Shown: positions 17,275 to 27,268, counted from the first letter of the stretch. The stretch: 64,000 nucleotides of DNA from Microbacterium saccharophilum (GCF_007992455.1 NZ_BKAH01000003.1:1-64000), one strand, 5' to 3'. The notes: generated by a model from the letters alone, not told the origin. Numbers and translations: made by a program.

Positions 17275-18440
17275 TCCCGACTGACACTCCCGCCGCAACG
17301 GAGTTGGGCGCCGGCGTCCTGAAGCGACCCACGCGTCTCGCCGACGGCCGCGAGCTCATCTACTACGACGACCCCGCCACGACCCTCGGCCCCGACCGCG
17401 CCGTCGACGCGCGCGACCTCGACCCGCGTCCCGCCACCGCGACGATGCGCCAGGACATCCTCACCGGCGACTGGGTCTCCGTCGCCGCCGCCCGGCAGAA
17501 CCGGGCCTTCCTGCCCCCGGCCGAGCTCGACCCGCTCGCGCCGCAGTCGGCGACGAACCCGTCCGAGATCCCCTCGCTCTACGACGTGGCCGTCTTCGAG
17601 AACAAGTCGCCCTCGTTCGGCCCGGCCCTCGCCGCCGCCGTCGGCGACGCCCCGGAGGCCGCCGACCCGCCCCGCGGCATCGCCGACCTCGAGCACCTCG
17701 GTCTCGGCCGCACCCGCACGAGCGTCGGCCGTTGCGAGGTCGTCTGCTTCTCCCCCGAACGCACCGGCTCGTTCGGCACCCAGACCGTCACCCGCGCCCG
17801 CACGGTCATCGAGGCGTGGGCCGACCGCACGGCCGCCCTCTCCGCCCTCCCGGGCATCGAGCAGGTCTTCCCGTTCGAGAACCGCGGCGAGGCCATCGGT
17901 GTCACACTGCACCACCCGCACGGTCAGATCTACGCCTACCCGTACGTCACGCCGCGGACGACCCGCCTCCTCGACTCGATCGACCGGACGGCACCCGACC
18001 TGTTCCAGCGCATCCTGGAGTTCGAACAGGCCGGCCCGCGCGTGCTGCTGCGCGGCGAGCACTGGACCGCGTTCGTGCCGTTCGCCGCGCGCTGGCCCCT
18101 CGAGATCCACCTGCTGCCGCACCGCCACGTGCCCGACTTCGCCGCCCTGTCGGCGGAGGAGCGCGACGAGCTCGCCCCCCTCTATCTGCGACTCCTCCGC
18201 GGCGTCGACGCGCTCTACGACAGCCCGACGCCTTACATCGCAGCGTGGCATCAGGCGCCCGTCAACGTCGGCCGCAACACCGTGCGACTCAACCTGCAGC
18301 TGACAAGCCCCCGCCGCGCCGCCGACAAGCTCAAGTTCCTCGCCGGCTCCGAGGCCGCGATGGGCGCGTGGATCGGCGACGTCCCGCCGGAGGCCGCCGC
18401 AGACCGGCTGCGTGCCGCGATCGAGGGGGTGTCCCTGTGA
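17268..18440 (+). CDS. galT: Galactose-1-phosphate uridylyltransferase
   Basis: A 390-residue HIT-superfamily transferase exchanging UMP between UDP-glucose and galactose-1-phosphate. The active-site motif HPHGQIYAYP (near residues 216-225) contains the nucleophilic His; FENRGEAIGVTLHHP and LLPHRHVPDF are family blocks. The start is taken as GTG 17268, six bases after the -10 hexamer, implying a leaderless mRNA; an upstream in-frame GTG at 17,250 would lie before the predicted transcription start. It overlaps galK by four bases. Confidence 0.94.
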   Translation: MNIPTDTPAATELGAGVLKRPTRLADGRELIYYDDPATTLGPDRAVDARDLDPRPATATMRQDILTGDWVSVAAARQNRAFLPPAELDPLAPQSATNPSEIPSLYDVAVFENKSPSFGPALAAAVGDAPEAADPPRGIADLEHLGLGRTRTSVGRCEVVCFSPERTGSFGTQTVTRARTVIEAWADRTAALSALPGIEQVFPFENRGEAIGVTLHHPHGQIYAYPYVTPRTTRLLDSIDRTAPDLFQRILEFEQAGPRVLLRGEHWTAFVPFAARWPLEIHLLPHRHVPDFAALSAEERDELAPLYLRLLRGVDALYDSPTPYIAAWHQAPVNVGRNTVRLNLQLTSPRRAADKLKFLAGSEAAMGAWIGDVPPEAAADRLRAAIEGVSL

Positions 18441-19609
18441 CCGCCGCGGGCGAGGCCCACGGCCTCTTCATGCAGCTCACCGGCGTCGAGCCGACCGGCC
18501 TCTGGTCCGCCCCCGGCCGCGTCAACCTCATCGGGGAGCACACCGACTACAACGACGGCTTCGTCTTCCCGTTCGCGATCGACCACCGCACGTACGTCGC
18601 CCTCGGCCGACGCAGCGACGGTCGCATCCGCGTGACCTCCACCTTCGACCCGGATGCCGTCGAGATCGGCATCGACGAGCTCGACGACGTGTTCCCCGAA
18701 CGGCGCGACGAGATCGCGGAATGGGCGCGGTACCCGCTGGGCGTCGCCTGGGCGCTGCTACGCGCAACGGGCGCCACCGGCGTCACCGGCGTCGACCTCG
18801 CGATCGCCTCGGACGTGCCGGTCGGCGCAGGCCTGTCCTCCTCCGCGGCGATCGAGGGCGCGACCGCCGCCGCGCTCGACGACGTGTGGGGTCTCGGCCT
18901 CGACCGCGTCGCACTCGCGCAGGCAGGGCGGACGGCGGAGAACGAGGCCGTCGGCGCCCCCACCGGGATCATGGACCAGATGGCATCCATGCTGGGACGG
19001 GCGGATGCGGGCATCTTCCTGGACTGCCGTTCGCTGGAGGCCGACGTCGTCGACCTCGGCTTCGCCGCAGCGGGTCTCGAGCTCCTGGTCATGGACACCG
19101 GCGTGAAGCACGCGCACTCCACCGGCGGGTACGGCGAGCGCCGCGCCGCCTGCGAGCGGGGCGCCGAGATCATGGGCGTCCCCGCCCTCCGCGACCTCGC
19201 CGTCGCCGACCTCCCACGCGCGGAGGAGCTCATGGACGACGTGACCTTCCGGCGGGTCCGGCACGTCGTGACCGAGGACCAGCGCGTGCTCGACGCCGTG
19301 CAGACGCTGCGCGCGGAGGGGCCGCGCGCGATCGGCGCGCTCCTGGATGCCTCGCACGTCTCGATGCGGGACGACTTCGAGATCTCGGTGCCCGAGCTCG
19401 ACCTCGCCGTGGACACCGCCCGCGCGGCGGGAGCGATCGGCGCGCGGATGACCGGCGGCGGATTCGGCGGCGCGGCGATCGCGCTCGTCGACCACGGTCA
19501 CGTGGCATCCGTCACCGCCGCCGTCGAGACGGCATTCGCGGATGCCGGGTTCGCGGCGCCGCACATCTTCACGGTGCATCCCTCGGACGGCGCACGCCGC
19601 GACGGCTGA
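18437..19609 (+). CDS. galK: Galactokinase
   Basis: A 390-residue GHMP kinase that phosphorylates galactose at C1 with ATP. It has the galactokinase signature GRVNLIGEHTDYNDG at residues 27-41, the ATP loop VPVGAGLSSSAA near 130-141 and the third GHMP motif TGGGFGGAAIAL near 339. Asp in GAPTGIMDQMAS is the likely catalytic base. Its GTG start overlaps galT by four bases, so the two are co-translated and controlled by the promoter at 17,231. Confidence 0.95.
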   Translation: MTAAGEAHGLFMQLTGVEPTGLWSAPGRVNLIGEHTDYNDGFVFPFAIDHRTYVALGRRSDGRIRVTSTFDPDAVEIGIDELDDVFPERRDEIAEWARYPLGVAWALLRATGATGVTGVDLAIASDVPVGAGLSSSAAIEGATAAALDDVWGLGLDRVALAQAGRTAENEAVGAPTGIMDQMASMLGRADAGIFLDCRSLEADVVDLGFAAAGLELLVMDTGVKHAHSTGGYGERRAACERGAEIMGVPALRDLAVADLPRAEELMDDVTFRRVRHVVTEDQRVLDAVQTLRAEGPRAIGALLDASHVSMRDDFEISVPELDLAVDTARAAGAIGARMTGGGFGGAAIALVDHGHVASVTAAVETAFADAGFAAPHIFTVHPSDGARRDG

Positions 19610-19618
19610 GCGCCGAGT

Positions 19619-19659
19619 CCCGCGAGGGGCGGCGCCGCGCAGCGCCTCCTCCTCGCGGG
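19619..19659 (+). terminator. Hairpin after galK
   Basis: CCCGCGAGG (19,619-19,627) pairs with CCTCGCGGG (19,651-19,659), and inner bases also pair (GGCGC with GCGCC). No U-tract follows, as is common in high-GC actinobacteria. It lies nine bases after the galK stop. Confidence 0.5.
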
Positions 19660-19723
19660 GCCGGCAGCGCATCCTCGCGTGGCCGCCAGGGCGCACGTCC
19701 GCCCGCGGATAGACTGCGATCCG

Positions 19724-20179
19724 ATGGCTGACGACGAGCGGGACGCGGTGCGCCAGGACCTGGCGGTCACCCTGCGCGAGCTCGCCTGGACGATCCACCG
19801 GAAGGCGCCGGACCGCGCCGGCGTCGGGCCGATCCCCACCACCGAGATCGCGCTGCTCAAGCAGATCATCGACCACCCGGGCGCCACCGTCGGCGAACTC
19901 GCGCAGGGGCTCGGACTCCGTCAGCCCAACGTCAGCGCCGCGCTGCGGGCCCTGCTCGGGCGTGGGCTCGTCGAGCGGCACCAGTCGCCCTCCGACCGGC
20001 GGATCGCGTCGATCTTCGTGACGGATGCGGGCGTCGCCGAGCACCAGGAGATCTCCACCGCGTGGGCGACGCCCGTGCACGCGGCCATGGCCGACCTCGA
20101 CGCGGCGGAGGTCGACGCTCTCGCCGCGGCAGCCGGCGCCCTCGACGCCGTGCTGCGTCGCCTGCGCGCCGCCGACTGA
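19724..20179 (+). CDS. MarR family transcriptional regulator
   Basis: A 151-residue winged-helix regulator. The DNA-binding part runs GATVGELAQGLGLRQPNVSA to the wing SDRRIASIFVTDAG, flanked by dimerisation helices. The start ATG 19724 follows a TAGACT -10-like hexamer by eight bases, suggesting a leaderless transcript. The downstream hydrolase at 20,315 is the nearest candidate target. The ligand is unknown. Confidence 0.85.
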   Translation: MADDERDAVRQDLAVTLRELAWTIHRKAPDRAGVGPIPTTEIALLKQIIDHPGATVGELAQGLGLRQPNVSAALRALLGRGLVERHQSPSDRRIASIFVTDAGVAEHQEISTAWATPVHAAMADLDAAEVDALAAAAGALDAVLRRLRAAD

Positions 20180-20221
20180 TCGGCATCCGATCGTCGCGAC
20201 CGTCGGATGACCGGCCGATGA

Positions 20222-21151
<930 letters not shown>

Positions 21152-21168
21152 CGCCGGTCCGCCGCCGC

Positions 21169-21202
21169 CGCCGCAACCGCCGCTGCCGCCGCCGTTGCGG
21201 CG
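21169..21202. terminator. Bidirectional hairpin between convergent genes
   Basis: CGCCGCAAC (21,169-21,177) pairs perfectly with GTTGCGGCG (21,194-21,202) in the 157-bp spacer between the hydrolase and the methyltransferase. The rest of the spacer holds a CCG run and two similar GTGACGGCTGA/GTCACGGCTGA words, with no gene. Confidence 0.55.
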
Positions 21203-21308
21203 CAAACTGCAGGACCGGGTGTGACCAGAGTGACGGCTGAGCCCCACAGGCCACATCCGTCACGGCTGATCCTGCGGATCGCCTCGGGCATCGCCTCGCA
21301 GCCGGGAG

Positions 21309-22196
21309 TCAGTCCGCGGCGGCGAGGACGGCGTGCGGCATGCGCGCCCGCATGACGGCGATGGCCGCCGGGTTGTCGTCGACGAGCACGGCGTCGCGGC
21401 CGAGGGCGGATGCGACGGCGCCGGTCGTGCCGCTCCCGGCGAACAGGTCGAGCACGCGATCGCCGGGGCGGCTGGATGCCTGGACGATCCGGCGGAGGAT
21501 GCCCTCGGGCTTCTGCGTCGGGTAGCCCGTCTTCTCACGGCCGGACGTCGGCACGATCGTGTGCCACCAGACGTCGGTCGGCAGCTTTCCGCGGGCCGCC
21601 TTCTCCGGTGTGACGAGGCCCGGCGCCATGTACGGCTCCCGGTCGACGGACTCCGAGTCGAAGTGGTAGCGCTCCGGGTCCTTCACGTAGACGAGGATCG
21701 TGTCGTGCTTGGTGGGCCAGCGCCGCCGCGACTTCGCGCCGTAGTCGTAGGCCCAGATGAGCTCGTTGAGGAAACAGGCGCGACCGAACAGCGCGTCGAG
21801 CAGCACCTTCGCGTAGTGCGCCTCCCGGTAGTCCAGGTGCAGGTAGAGCGTGCCCTCGGGGCTGAGGAGACGCCACGCCTCCGCGAGGCGGGGCTCGAGG
21901 AAGTCCCAGTAGTCGTCGAACCGGTCGTCGTAGGCACGCAGGTCGCCGCGCAGGCGCGCATAGCTGGTGCCGCGGAATCCCCGCTTGACCGGGGACAGCG
22001 TCGTCCCGACCGGGTCGTCGGCCCCGCTCACGACCGCCTGTTCGACGGTGCGCCCTTGCGAGCGGCCCGTGTTGAACGGCGGGTCGAGGTAGACGAGCGC
22101 GAAGGAGCCGCTCTCCAGAGAGCGCGCGATCTCCAGGTTGTCGCCCTGGCGGATCTCGACGGCCCCCGGAGTCGCATCGGCGCGGGGCGCCGTCAC
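21309..22196 (-). CDS. Orphan adenine-specific DNA methyltransferase, beta class
   Basis: A 295-residue methyltransferase. The catalytic motif IV DPPFNTGR comes near residue 39 and the AdoMet-binding FxGxG motif DLFAGSGTTGAVA near 265, an order that places it in the beta class (N6-adenine or N4-cytosine; DPPF favours N6-A). The middle carries YLHLDYREAHYAK and TGYPTQKPEG blocks. No restriction endonuclease lies nearby, so it is probably a solitary, perhaps regulatory or housekeeping, methylase. The recognition site is unknown. Its GTG start overlaps the stop of the lipoate ligase by four bases. Confidence 0.88.
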   Translation of the reverse strand: MTAPRADATPGAVEIRQGDNLEIARSLESGSFALVYLDPPFNTGRSQGRTVEQAVVSGADDPVGTTLSPVKRGFRGTSYARLRGDLRAYDDRFDDYWDFLEPRLAEAWRLLSPEGTLYLHLDYREAHYAKVLLDALFGRACFLNELIWAYDYGAKSRRRWPTKHDTILVYVKDPERYHFDSESVDREPYMAPGLVTPEKAARGKLPTDVWWHTIVPTSGREKTGYPTQKPEGILRRIVQASSRPGDRVLDLFAGSGTTGAVASALGRDAVLVDDNPAAIAVMRARMPHAVLAAAD

Positions 22197-23242
22197 GGGA
22201 CCCGGTGCAGCCACGCGTCGGTCGCGAACTTCGACGTTACGAGCGCCTCCGCCTCGGCGTATTCCTCGTCGGTGATATGCCCGGGCTGCGCCCCGTAGAG
22301 CGTCGTGAAGGTCTCGATGAGCCGCTCGATGATCGCCTCGCGCGGCAGTCCGGTCTGGCTGCGGAGCGGGTCGACGCGCTTGGCCGCCGAGACGGTGCCC
22401 TTGTCGCTGAGCTTCTCCCGCCCGATGCGCAGGACATCGGTGAGCACCTGGCCGTCCATGTCGTAGCTGAGGGTCGCGTGATGCAGCACGCCGCCGTTGG
22501 CGAGCCGCTTCTGCGCCGCACCGCCGATCTTGCCCTGCGGCGACGCGATGTCGTTGAGCGGCTGGTAGGTCGCCTCGATCCCGAGCGAGCGCAGGGCCTG
22601 CAGCACCCAGTCGTCGAGGAAGGCGTACGAGTCCGCGAAGGTCATGCCGGCGACCAGGGATGCCGGGACGTACAGCGAATACGTGACGATGGCGTCGGCG
22701 GCCATGAGCATGGCCCCTCCGCCGGAGATCCGCCGGACGACGTCGAACCCGTGCGCAGCGGCTCCGTCGGGATCGACCTCGTTGCGGTACGACTGGAACG
22801 AGCCGATGACGACGGCGGACTCGTCCCACTCCCAGATGCGGAGGGTCGGGCGGCGGCGGTCATCGCCCACCCGCGCCGTGAGGACCTCGTCGAGCGCGAG
22901 GTTCATCCGCGGCGACACGGCCTTCTCGTGGACGATCTCCCACTCGAAGTCGCGCCAGCCGGGGGCCGTGACGAGCGCGCGGCGCACCGCGGTGCCCACC
23001 GCCTCGGGGGTGAAGCCGAGAAGCTGCGCGCCCTCCGGCAGCGCGCCGCGCACGGCGGCCGCGATCGTCGCGACATCCGCTTCGACGGGAAGGCCGGTGA
23101 CTGCCGCGTCGATGTCGGCGAGCGCGTCGTCCGGCTCGAGGAAGAAGTCCCCGGCCAGGTGGAAGTCCGCGATCCGGCCGTCCCTGACCTCGAGGTCGAC
23201 CACGACGAGCTTGCCGCCTGGGACCTTGTACTCGCCGTGCAT
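22193..23242 (-). CDS. Lipoate-protein ligase with N-terminal accessory domain
   Basis: A 349-residue protein that should attach lipoate (or octanoate) to 2-oxoacid dehydrogenase and glycine cleavage subunits. Residues about 1-90 (HGEYKVPGGKLV, GDFFLEPD) resemble the accessory domain that E. coli LplA carries at its C-terminus. The catalytic biotin/lipoate-transferase domain follows, with RRISGGGAM, the conserved Lys in QGKIGGAAQKR and GGVLHHATL. The domain order is thus permuted. A TAGGCT -10-like hexamer six bases before ATG 23242 suggests a leaderless transcript; the methyltransferase is co-transcribed. Confidence 0.87.
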   Translation of the reverse strand: MHGEYKVPGGKLVVVDLEVRDGRIADFHLAGDFFLEPDDALADIDAAVTGLPVEADVATIAAAVRGALPEGAQLLGFTPEAVGTAVRRALVTAPGWRDFEWEIVHEKAVSPRMNLALDEVLTARVGDDRRRPTLRIWEWDESAVVIGSFQSYRNEVDPDGAAAHGFDVVRRISGGGAMLMAADAIVTYSLYVPASLVAGMTFADSYAFLDDWVLQALRSLGIEATYQPLNDIASPQGKIGGAAQKRLANGGVLHHATLSYDMDGQVLTDVLRIGREKLSDKGTVSAAKRVDPLRSQTGLPREAIIERLIETFTTLYGAQPGHITDEEYAEAEALVTSKFATDAWLHRVP

Positions 23243-23280
23243 CCTCCCAGCCTACGGCGGGGCCACCGCCCGCGGCGCCG

Positions 23281-24132
23281 TCAGGTGCGAGCCGGGACGC
23301 GGCGGTCGAGCCAGGCCAGCAGGTCAGCGCGCACCTCGGCCTGACTCACCTCGTTGAAGATCTCGTGGCGGGCATCGGGATAGACGAGCGTCGTGACATC
23401 CGAGAGACCCGACCGCGTGCGGTACGCGTCGGCGAGCCGGTGCACGCTTCGCGGTCCGCCGACCGGGTCGTCGCGACCCACCATGAGCAGCACCGGGACG
23501 TCGACGCCGAGATCGCGGCGCGGGAGTCCCAGCAGCCGCAGGGAGTCGATGATCCCGAAGAGCTTGATGAGCGGCACCGTCGTCGTCAGAGGGTCATCCA
23601 GGAAGGCTTGCCCGACCGCAGGATCGCTGGAGAGCCATTCGGTGCCGAGAGCGCCCTTGGCGTGCCACTTCCGGTTGTACGGACCGCTGCTCATCGACCC
23701 GAACCGGCGCAGCGCCGATCCGGAAAGGACGACAGCGTCGTACGCGTCGGGCTCGTCGTTGAACATCTTCTGCGCGAGAAGCGACCCCCACGAGTGTCCC
23801 AGGAGGATGAGCGGCAGTCCGGGGTTCTCGTCGCGGATGAGGTGGGTGAACTGCCGGCACGCCGCGATCGCCGCACGCAGCCCTCCGACGCCGAGCCGGC
23901 CGAGCCGCGCGGCGTCGCCGCCGTGCTGCGTCATCCCGGTGCGGCCGTGGCCGCGGTGATCGTCCGCGTAGACCGTGTACCCGGCCGCGGTGAGCGCCGT
24001 GATCAGTGCCGCGTAGCGTCCCGCGTGCTCGCCGACGCCGTGCAGAAGCTGGACGACCGCCCGCGGCGTCGTCTCGGCGGGATGGACGTCGTAGACGATG
24101 ACGACACCGTGCGCATCGATGAACTCGGGCAT
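23281..24132 (-). CDS. Alpha/beta hydrolase, monoacylglycerol lipase-like
   Basis: A 283-residue serine hydrolase of the lysophospholipase/monoglyceride lipase group. It has the oxyanion LLHGVGEHAGRY, DDHRGHGRTG, nucleophile elbow LLGHSWGS (near residue 110), acid in VGRDDPVGG and His in DARHEIFNE. These enzymes release fatty acids from monoacylglycerols or lysophospholipids. A TATGCT -10-like hexamer lies six bases before ATG 24132, which supports this start over an upstream ATG at 24,162. It is divergent from the MarR-MFS pair. Confidence 0.86.
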   Translation of the reverse strand: MPEFIDAHGVVIVYDVHPAETTPRAVVQLLHGVGEHAGRYAALITALTAAGYTVYADDHRGHGRTGMTQHGGDAARLGRLGVGGLRAAIAACRQFTHLIRDENPGLPLILLGHSWGSLLAQKMFNDEPDAYDAVVLSGSALRRFGSMSSGPYNRKWHAKGALGTEWLSSDPAVGQAFLDDPLTTTVPLIKLFGIIDSLRLLGLPRRDLGVDVPVLLMVGRDDPVGGPRSVHRLADAYRTRSGLSDVTTLVYPDARHEIFNEVSQAEVRADLLAWLDRRVPART

Positions 24133-24315
24133 GGACAGAGCATAGGGGCGGGGAGGCGGCATCCGCTCTCCCCGCCCCCGCTCACGTCATCCGCGGGACT
24201 TCGTGACGACCACGGTGGCCGACGGATCCGACGCGGCCGACGAGCCGGCGCCGCTCACCGCGGAAGTCAGTCCCGAACGCGTCGATGGGGATCCGGCGAT
24301 CCGGCTCGCACTTTA

Positions 24316-24343
24316 CTTAGCACGACTAATGAGTTATGCTAAG
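24316..24343. promoter_or_regulatory. Inverted repeat and promoter of the MarR-MFS operon
   Basis: CTTAGCA (24,316-24,322) pairs with TGCTAAG (24,337-24,343) around a second TTAG..CTAA element. The right arm overlaps a -10-like TATGCT (24,335-24,340). The AT-rich patch is unusual in this genome. It lies just before the MarR gene and is probably its own operator. Confidence 0.7.
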
Positions 24344-24349
24344 CATTAC

Positions 24350-24802
24350 ATGACCTCTCCAGCTCTCTCCTCAGAAACCTCCGGCGACCTCGCCCACGAA
24401 GCCGCTGACTTCCGCATGGCGACGTTCCGGCTCGCCCGTCGCCTGCGCGCGCACCGCGCCGTCGACTCGATGAGCGACGGTCAGTTCGCCGTGCTCGCCG
24501 CCCTGTCCATGCATGGCGGCCACACCCTCGGCGAACTCGCGGACCGCGAGCGCGTCTCGTCGCCGTCGATGAACCGCACCGTGAACTGCCTGGAGGAGTC
24601 CGGGTACATCACGCGCACGCCCGACGAGAGCGACCGCCGCAAGGTGAACATCGATCTCACCGACGCCGGCCGGGCCGTCGTCGAGGAGACGGTGCGCCGA
24701 CGCGATCTGTGGCTCGAGTCCGCGTTCAGCACCCTCGACAACGAGCAGCGCGCGACGCTGGCGCGGGCCGCCGAGATCATGCGGGAGGTGGCGAGCCGAT
24801 GA
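24350..24802 (+). CDS. MarR family transcriptional regulator
   Basis: A 150-residue winged-helix repressor. DNA recognition is in HTLGELADRERVSSPSMNRTV, with the wing DESDRRKVNIDLTDAG and flanking dimer helices. ATG 24350 is nine bases after the -10-like hexamer and has no ribosome site; an upstream in-frame ATG at 24,329 lies inside the inverted repeat and is less likely. It overlaps the MFS gene by four bases, the usual layout of a repressor and the exporter it controls. Confidence 0.87.
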   Translation: MTSPALSSETSGDLAHEAADFRMATFRLARRLRAHRAVDSMSDGQFAVLAALSMHGGHTLGELADRERVSSPSMNRTVNCLEESGYITRTPDESDRRKVNIDLTDAGRAVVEETVRRRDLWLESAFSTLDNEQRATLARAAEIMREVASR

Positions 24803-26133
24803 GCGCCATGTTCCGCTCCTTCTCCGTCTTCAACTACCGCGTCTGGTTCATCGGCGCCCTCGTCTCCAACGTCGGCGCGTGGATGCAGGCCACGGCCCTC
24901 AGCTGGGTCGTCCTGACCGAGCTGACCAACAACGACGCCGGCGCCATGGGCGTCACGATGGCGCTGCAGTTCGCTCCCCCGCTGCTCCTGGTGAGCGTGA
25001 CCGGATGGGTGGCCGACCGCTTCGACCGGCGCAAGCTCCTGTTCGTCACGCAGAGCCTGCTGCTCCTGCTCGGGCTCGCGATCGGGGCGCTCCTGCTCGC
25101 CGGTGTCATGACCCTGCCGCTCATGTACACCTTCGCCCTCGCGCTCGGTGTCGTCTCGGCCTTCGACAACCCGAGCCGCCAGGCCTTCGTCTCCGACCTC
25201 GTGTCGCGCGAGAACGCCTCGAATGCCGTCGCGCTGAACGCCGCGTCGTTCAACGGCGCCCGCATGATCGGTCCCGCCGTCGCGGGCATCGTGATCGTCG
25301 CGGTGGGCACGGGCTGGGTCTTCTTCATCAACGGCGTCACGTTCCTCGCGATGCTCGTCGCCCTGATGCTCATCCGCACGGATGACCTCATCCCGCGCGT
25401 CCGGCACGCCGGCGCCTCCCGGCTGGCCGACGGGTTCCGCTACGTGAAGGGCCGCCCCGACCTCGTCGTCACGTTCGTCATGGTGTTCCTGCTCGGCGCG
25501 TTCGGCATGAACTTCCCGATCTTCGCCTCGACGATGGCGCTCGAGTTCGGCCAGCAGGCCGACGGGTACGGACTGCTGAGCTCGATCCTCGCCGTGGGGT
25601 CCCTCGCCGGTGCGCTGCTGGCCGCCCGCCGCGACCGCGCCCGCATCCGCCTCGTCATCGTGGGCGCCGGGATGTTCGCCGCCGCCGCGTTCCTGTCTGC
25701 CGCGATGCCGACGTACTGGACATATGCCGCAACGCTCATGCTCACGGGCTTCGCCGTCGTCACCACGCTGACGACCGCGAACGGCTACGTGCAGACGACG
25801 ACGGATCCGGCGCTCCGCGGGCGCGTGCTCGCCCTGTACATGGCGATCCTCATGGGTGGCACGCCCATCGGCGCGCCCATCGTCGGGTGGGTCGCCGCCG
25901 AGTGGGGTCCCCGCGCCGCGATCCTCGTCGGCGCGAGCGCGGCGTTCGTCGCGTTCGCCATCGGCCTCGCCTGGCTGCTGATCTCCGGTCGACTGCATCG
26001 CCACGAGTCACGCCGGTTCGCGCTGCAGCTCGACGAGACGCGCCCGCTCCCCGTCGTGGCGCCTGCGGAGTTCAGTGACGAGGTCGCCGGGACGACTCCG
26101 ATCAAGCTCCCCGCGGACGCTCGCCGGGGCTGA
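24799..26133 (+). CDS. MFS transporter, EntS-like drug or siderophore exporter
   Basis: A 444-residue, twelve-helix transporter of the MFS_3 group. Family marks are NYRVWFIGALVSNVGAWMQ at the first helix, the loop GWVADRFDRRKLL between helices 2 and 3, and ALGVVSAFDNPSRQAFVSDLV, also seen in EntS. It should export small molecules using the proton gradient. It is translationally coupled to the MarR gene by an ATGA overlap. The substrate is unknown; no siderophore genes are in the window. Confidence 0.88.
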   Translation: MSAMFRSFSVFNYRVWFIGALVSNVGAWMQATALSWVVLTELTNNDAGAMGVTMALQFAPPLLLVSVTGWVADRFDRRKLLFVTQSLLLLLGLAIGALLLAGVMTLPLMYTFALALGVVSAFDNPSRQAFVSDLVSRENASNAVALNAASFNGARMIGPAVAGIVIVAVGTGWVFFINGVTFLAMLVALMLIRTDDLIPRVRHAGASRLADGFRYVKGRPDLVVTFVMVFLLGAFGMNFPIFASTMALEFGQQADGYGLLSSILAVGSLAGALLAARRDRARIRLVIVGAGMFAAAAFLSAAMPTYWTYAATLMLTGFAVVTTLTTANGYVQTTTDPALRGRVLALYMAILMGGTPIGAPIVGWVAAEWGPRAAILVGASAAFVAFAIGLAWLLISGRLHRHESRRFALQLDETRPLPVVAPAEFSDEVAGTTPIKLPADARRG

Positions 26134-26146
26134 GGCGCGTCCCGGC

Positions 26147-27154
26147 TCAGCCCGTCGTCGACTCGCGCACCACCAGCTCCGGCCGGAAGCGCACATTCCG
26201 CTCGTGCGCTCCGCCGGGCTCGGCGAGCTCCTTCAGCAGCAGGTCGACGGCCGTGTACCCGATGAGGGATGCCGGCTGCCGGATCGAGGACAGGGGCACG
26301 ACGGTGGCCGCCGCGAAGTCGATGTCGTCGTAGCCGATGAGTGCGATGTCGTCGGGGATCCGGACGCCCGACATGATCGCGAGAGCCTGGATGGCCCCGA
26401 CGGCGAGCAGGTCGTTGGCGGCGAAGATCGCGTCGGGGCGACGACCGGCGGGCTTCTCCAGCATCGCGAGCGCGGCCGCACGGCCGTGGAGGACGCTGAG
26501 CGCGGGCATCTCGACGGTCTCCAGCGTCGCGCCCGCGACGGCGTCCACGGCCCGGCGCGCCCCCTCGAGGCGGTCGGCGACCTGGCGGATCGATTGCGGC
26601 CCGCCGAGGAACATCAGCCGTCGGCGGCCGGCGGCCAGCAGATGGGATGCCGCGAGATGACCTCCCTCCACGTCGTCGACGGCGACGGAGCAGAAGCCCG
26701 AGCCCTCGATCTCCCGGTCGACGAGGATCACCGGTGACCCGGCATCCTGCACCCGCTTCAGCCGCGGGACGTCGTCGGTCGTGGGGGTGATGAGCACGCC
26801 GTTGACGCGCTGCTCGAGGAACAAGTCGAGGTAGCGGGCCTCGCGGGACGGGTCTTCGTCGGCGTTGCCCAGGAGGACGGCCATATCGGCCTCGTCGGCA
26901 CGGTTCTCCGCACCGCGCGCGACGTCGGCGAAGAACGGGTTCCCGGCATCGAGGACGACGAGACCGATGCTGCGGCTGCGGCCCACGCGCAGCTGGCGGG
27001 CGGCATCGTTGCGGACGAACCCCAGGTCGGCGATCGCGGCGAGGACGCGCGCGACCGTCTCCGGGGCCACCTTGGCCGGCCGGTTCAGGACGTTGGAGAC
27101 CGTGCCGACGGAGACGGAGGCCGCGGCGGCGACGTCACGGATGCTGGCGGCCAC
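26147..27154 (-). CDS. LacI family regulator of L-rhamnose genes
   Basis: A 335-residue repressor. The helix-turn-helix is IRDVAAAASVSVGTVSNVLN (residues 5-24), followed by the hinge NDAARQLRVGRS and an effector domain with LIGYDDIDFAAATVVPLS. GTG 27154 is preceded by GGAG. It is divergent from the rhamnose operon, and an operator palindrome (27,278) sits by that operon's promoter. Its effector is inferred to be rhamnose or an intermediate. Confidence 0.9.
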   Translation of the reverse strand: MAASIRDVAAAASVSVGTVSNVLNRPAKVAPETVARVLAAIADLGFVRNDAARQLRVGRSRSIGLVVLDAGNPFFADVARGAENRADEADMAVLLGNADEDPSREARYLDLFLEQRVNGVLITPTTDDVPRLKRVQDAGSPVILVDREIEGSGFCSVAVDDVEGGHLAASHLLAAGRRRLMFLGGPQSIRQVADRLEGARRAVDAVAGATLETVEMPALSVLHGRAAALAMLEKPAGRRPDAIFAANDLLAVGAIQALAIMSGVRIPDDIALIGYDDIDFAAATVVPLSSIRQPASLIGYTAVDLLLKELAEPGGAHERNVRFRPELVVRESTTG

Positions 27155-27268
27155 GGGGTCTCCTCTCGATCAGCTCGCTCGCCCGATCCTAGCCATGCCG
27201 CCCGCCGGCGGTCGTCCACGCGCGCGCCCGCGTCATCGCGCCCCTTTGCGTCCGGACCCGATCTGGCG

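Noticed and set aside
21152..21240. Small RNA gene in the CCG-rich spacer after the hydrolase
   Set aside because: The hairpin is explained as a terminator between convergent genes; no promoter-like element is seen.
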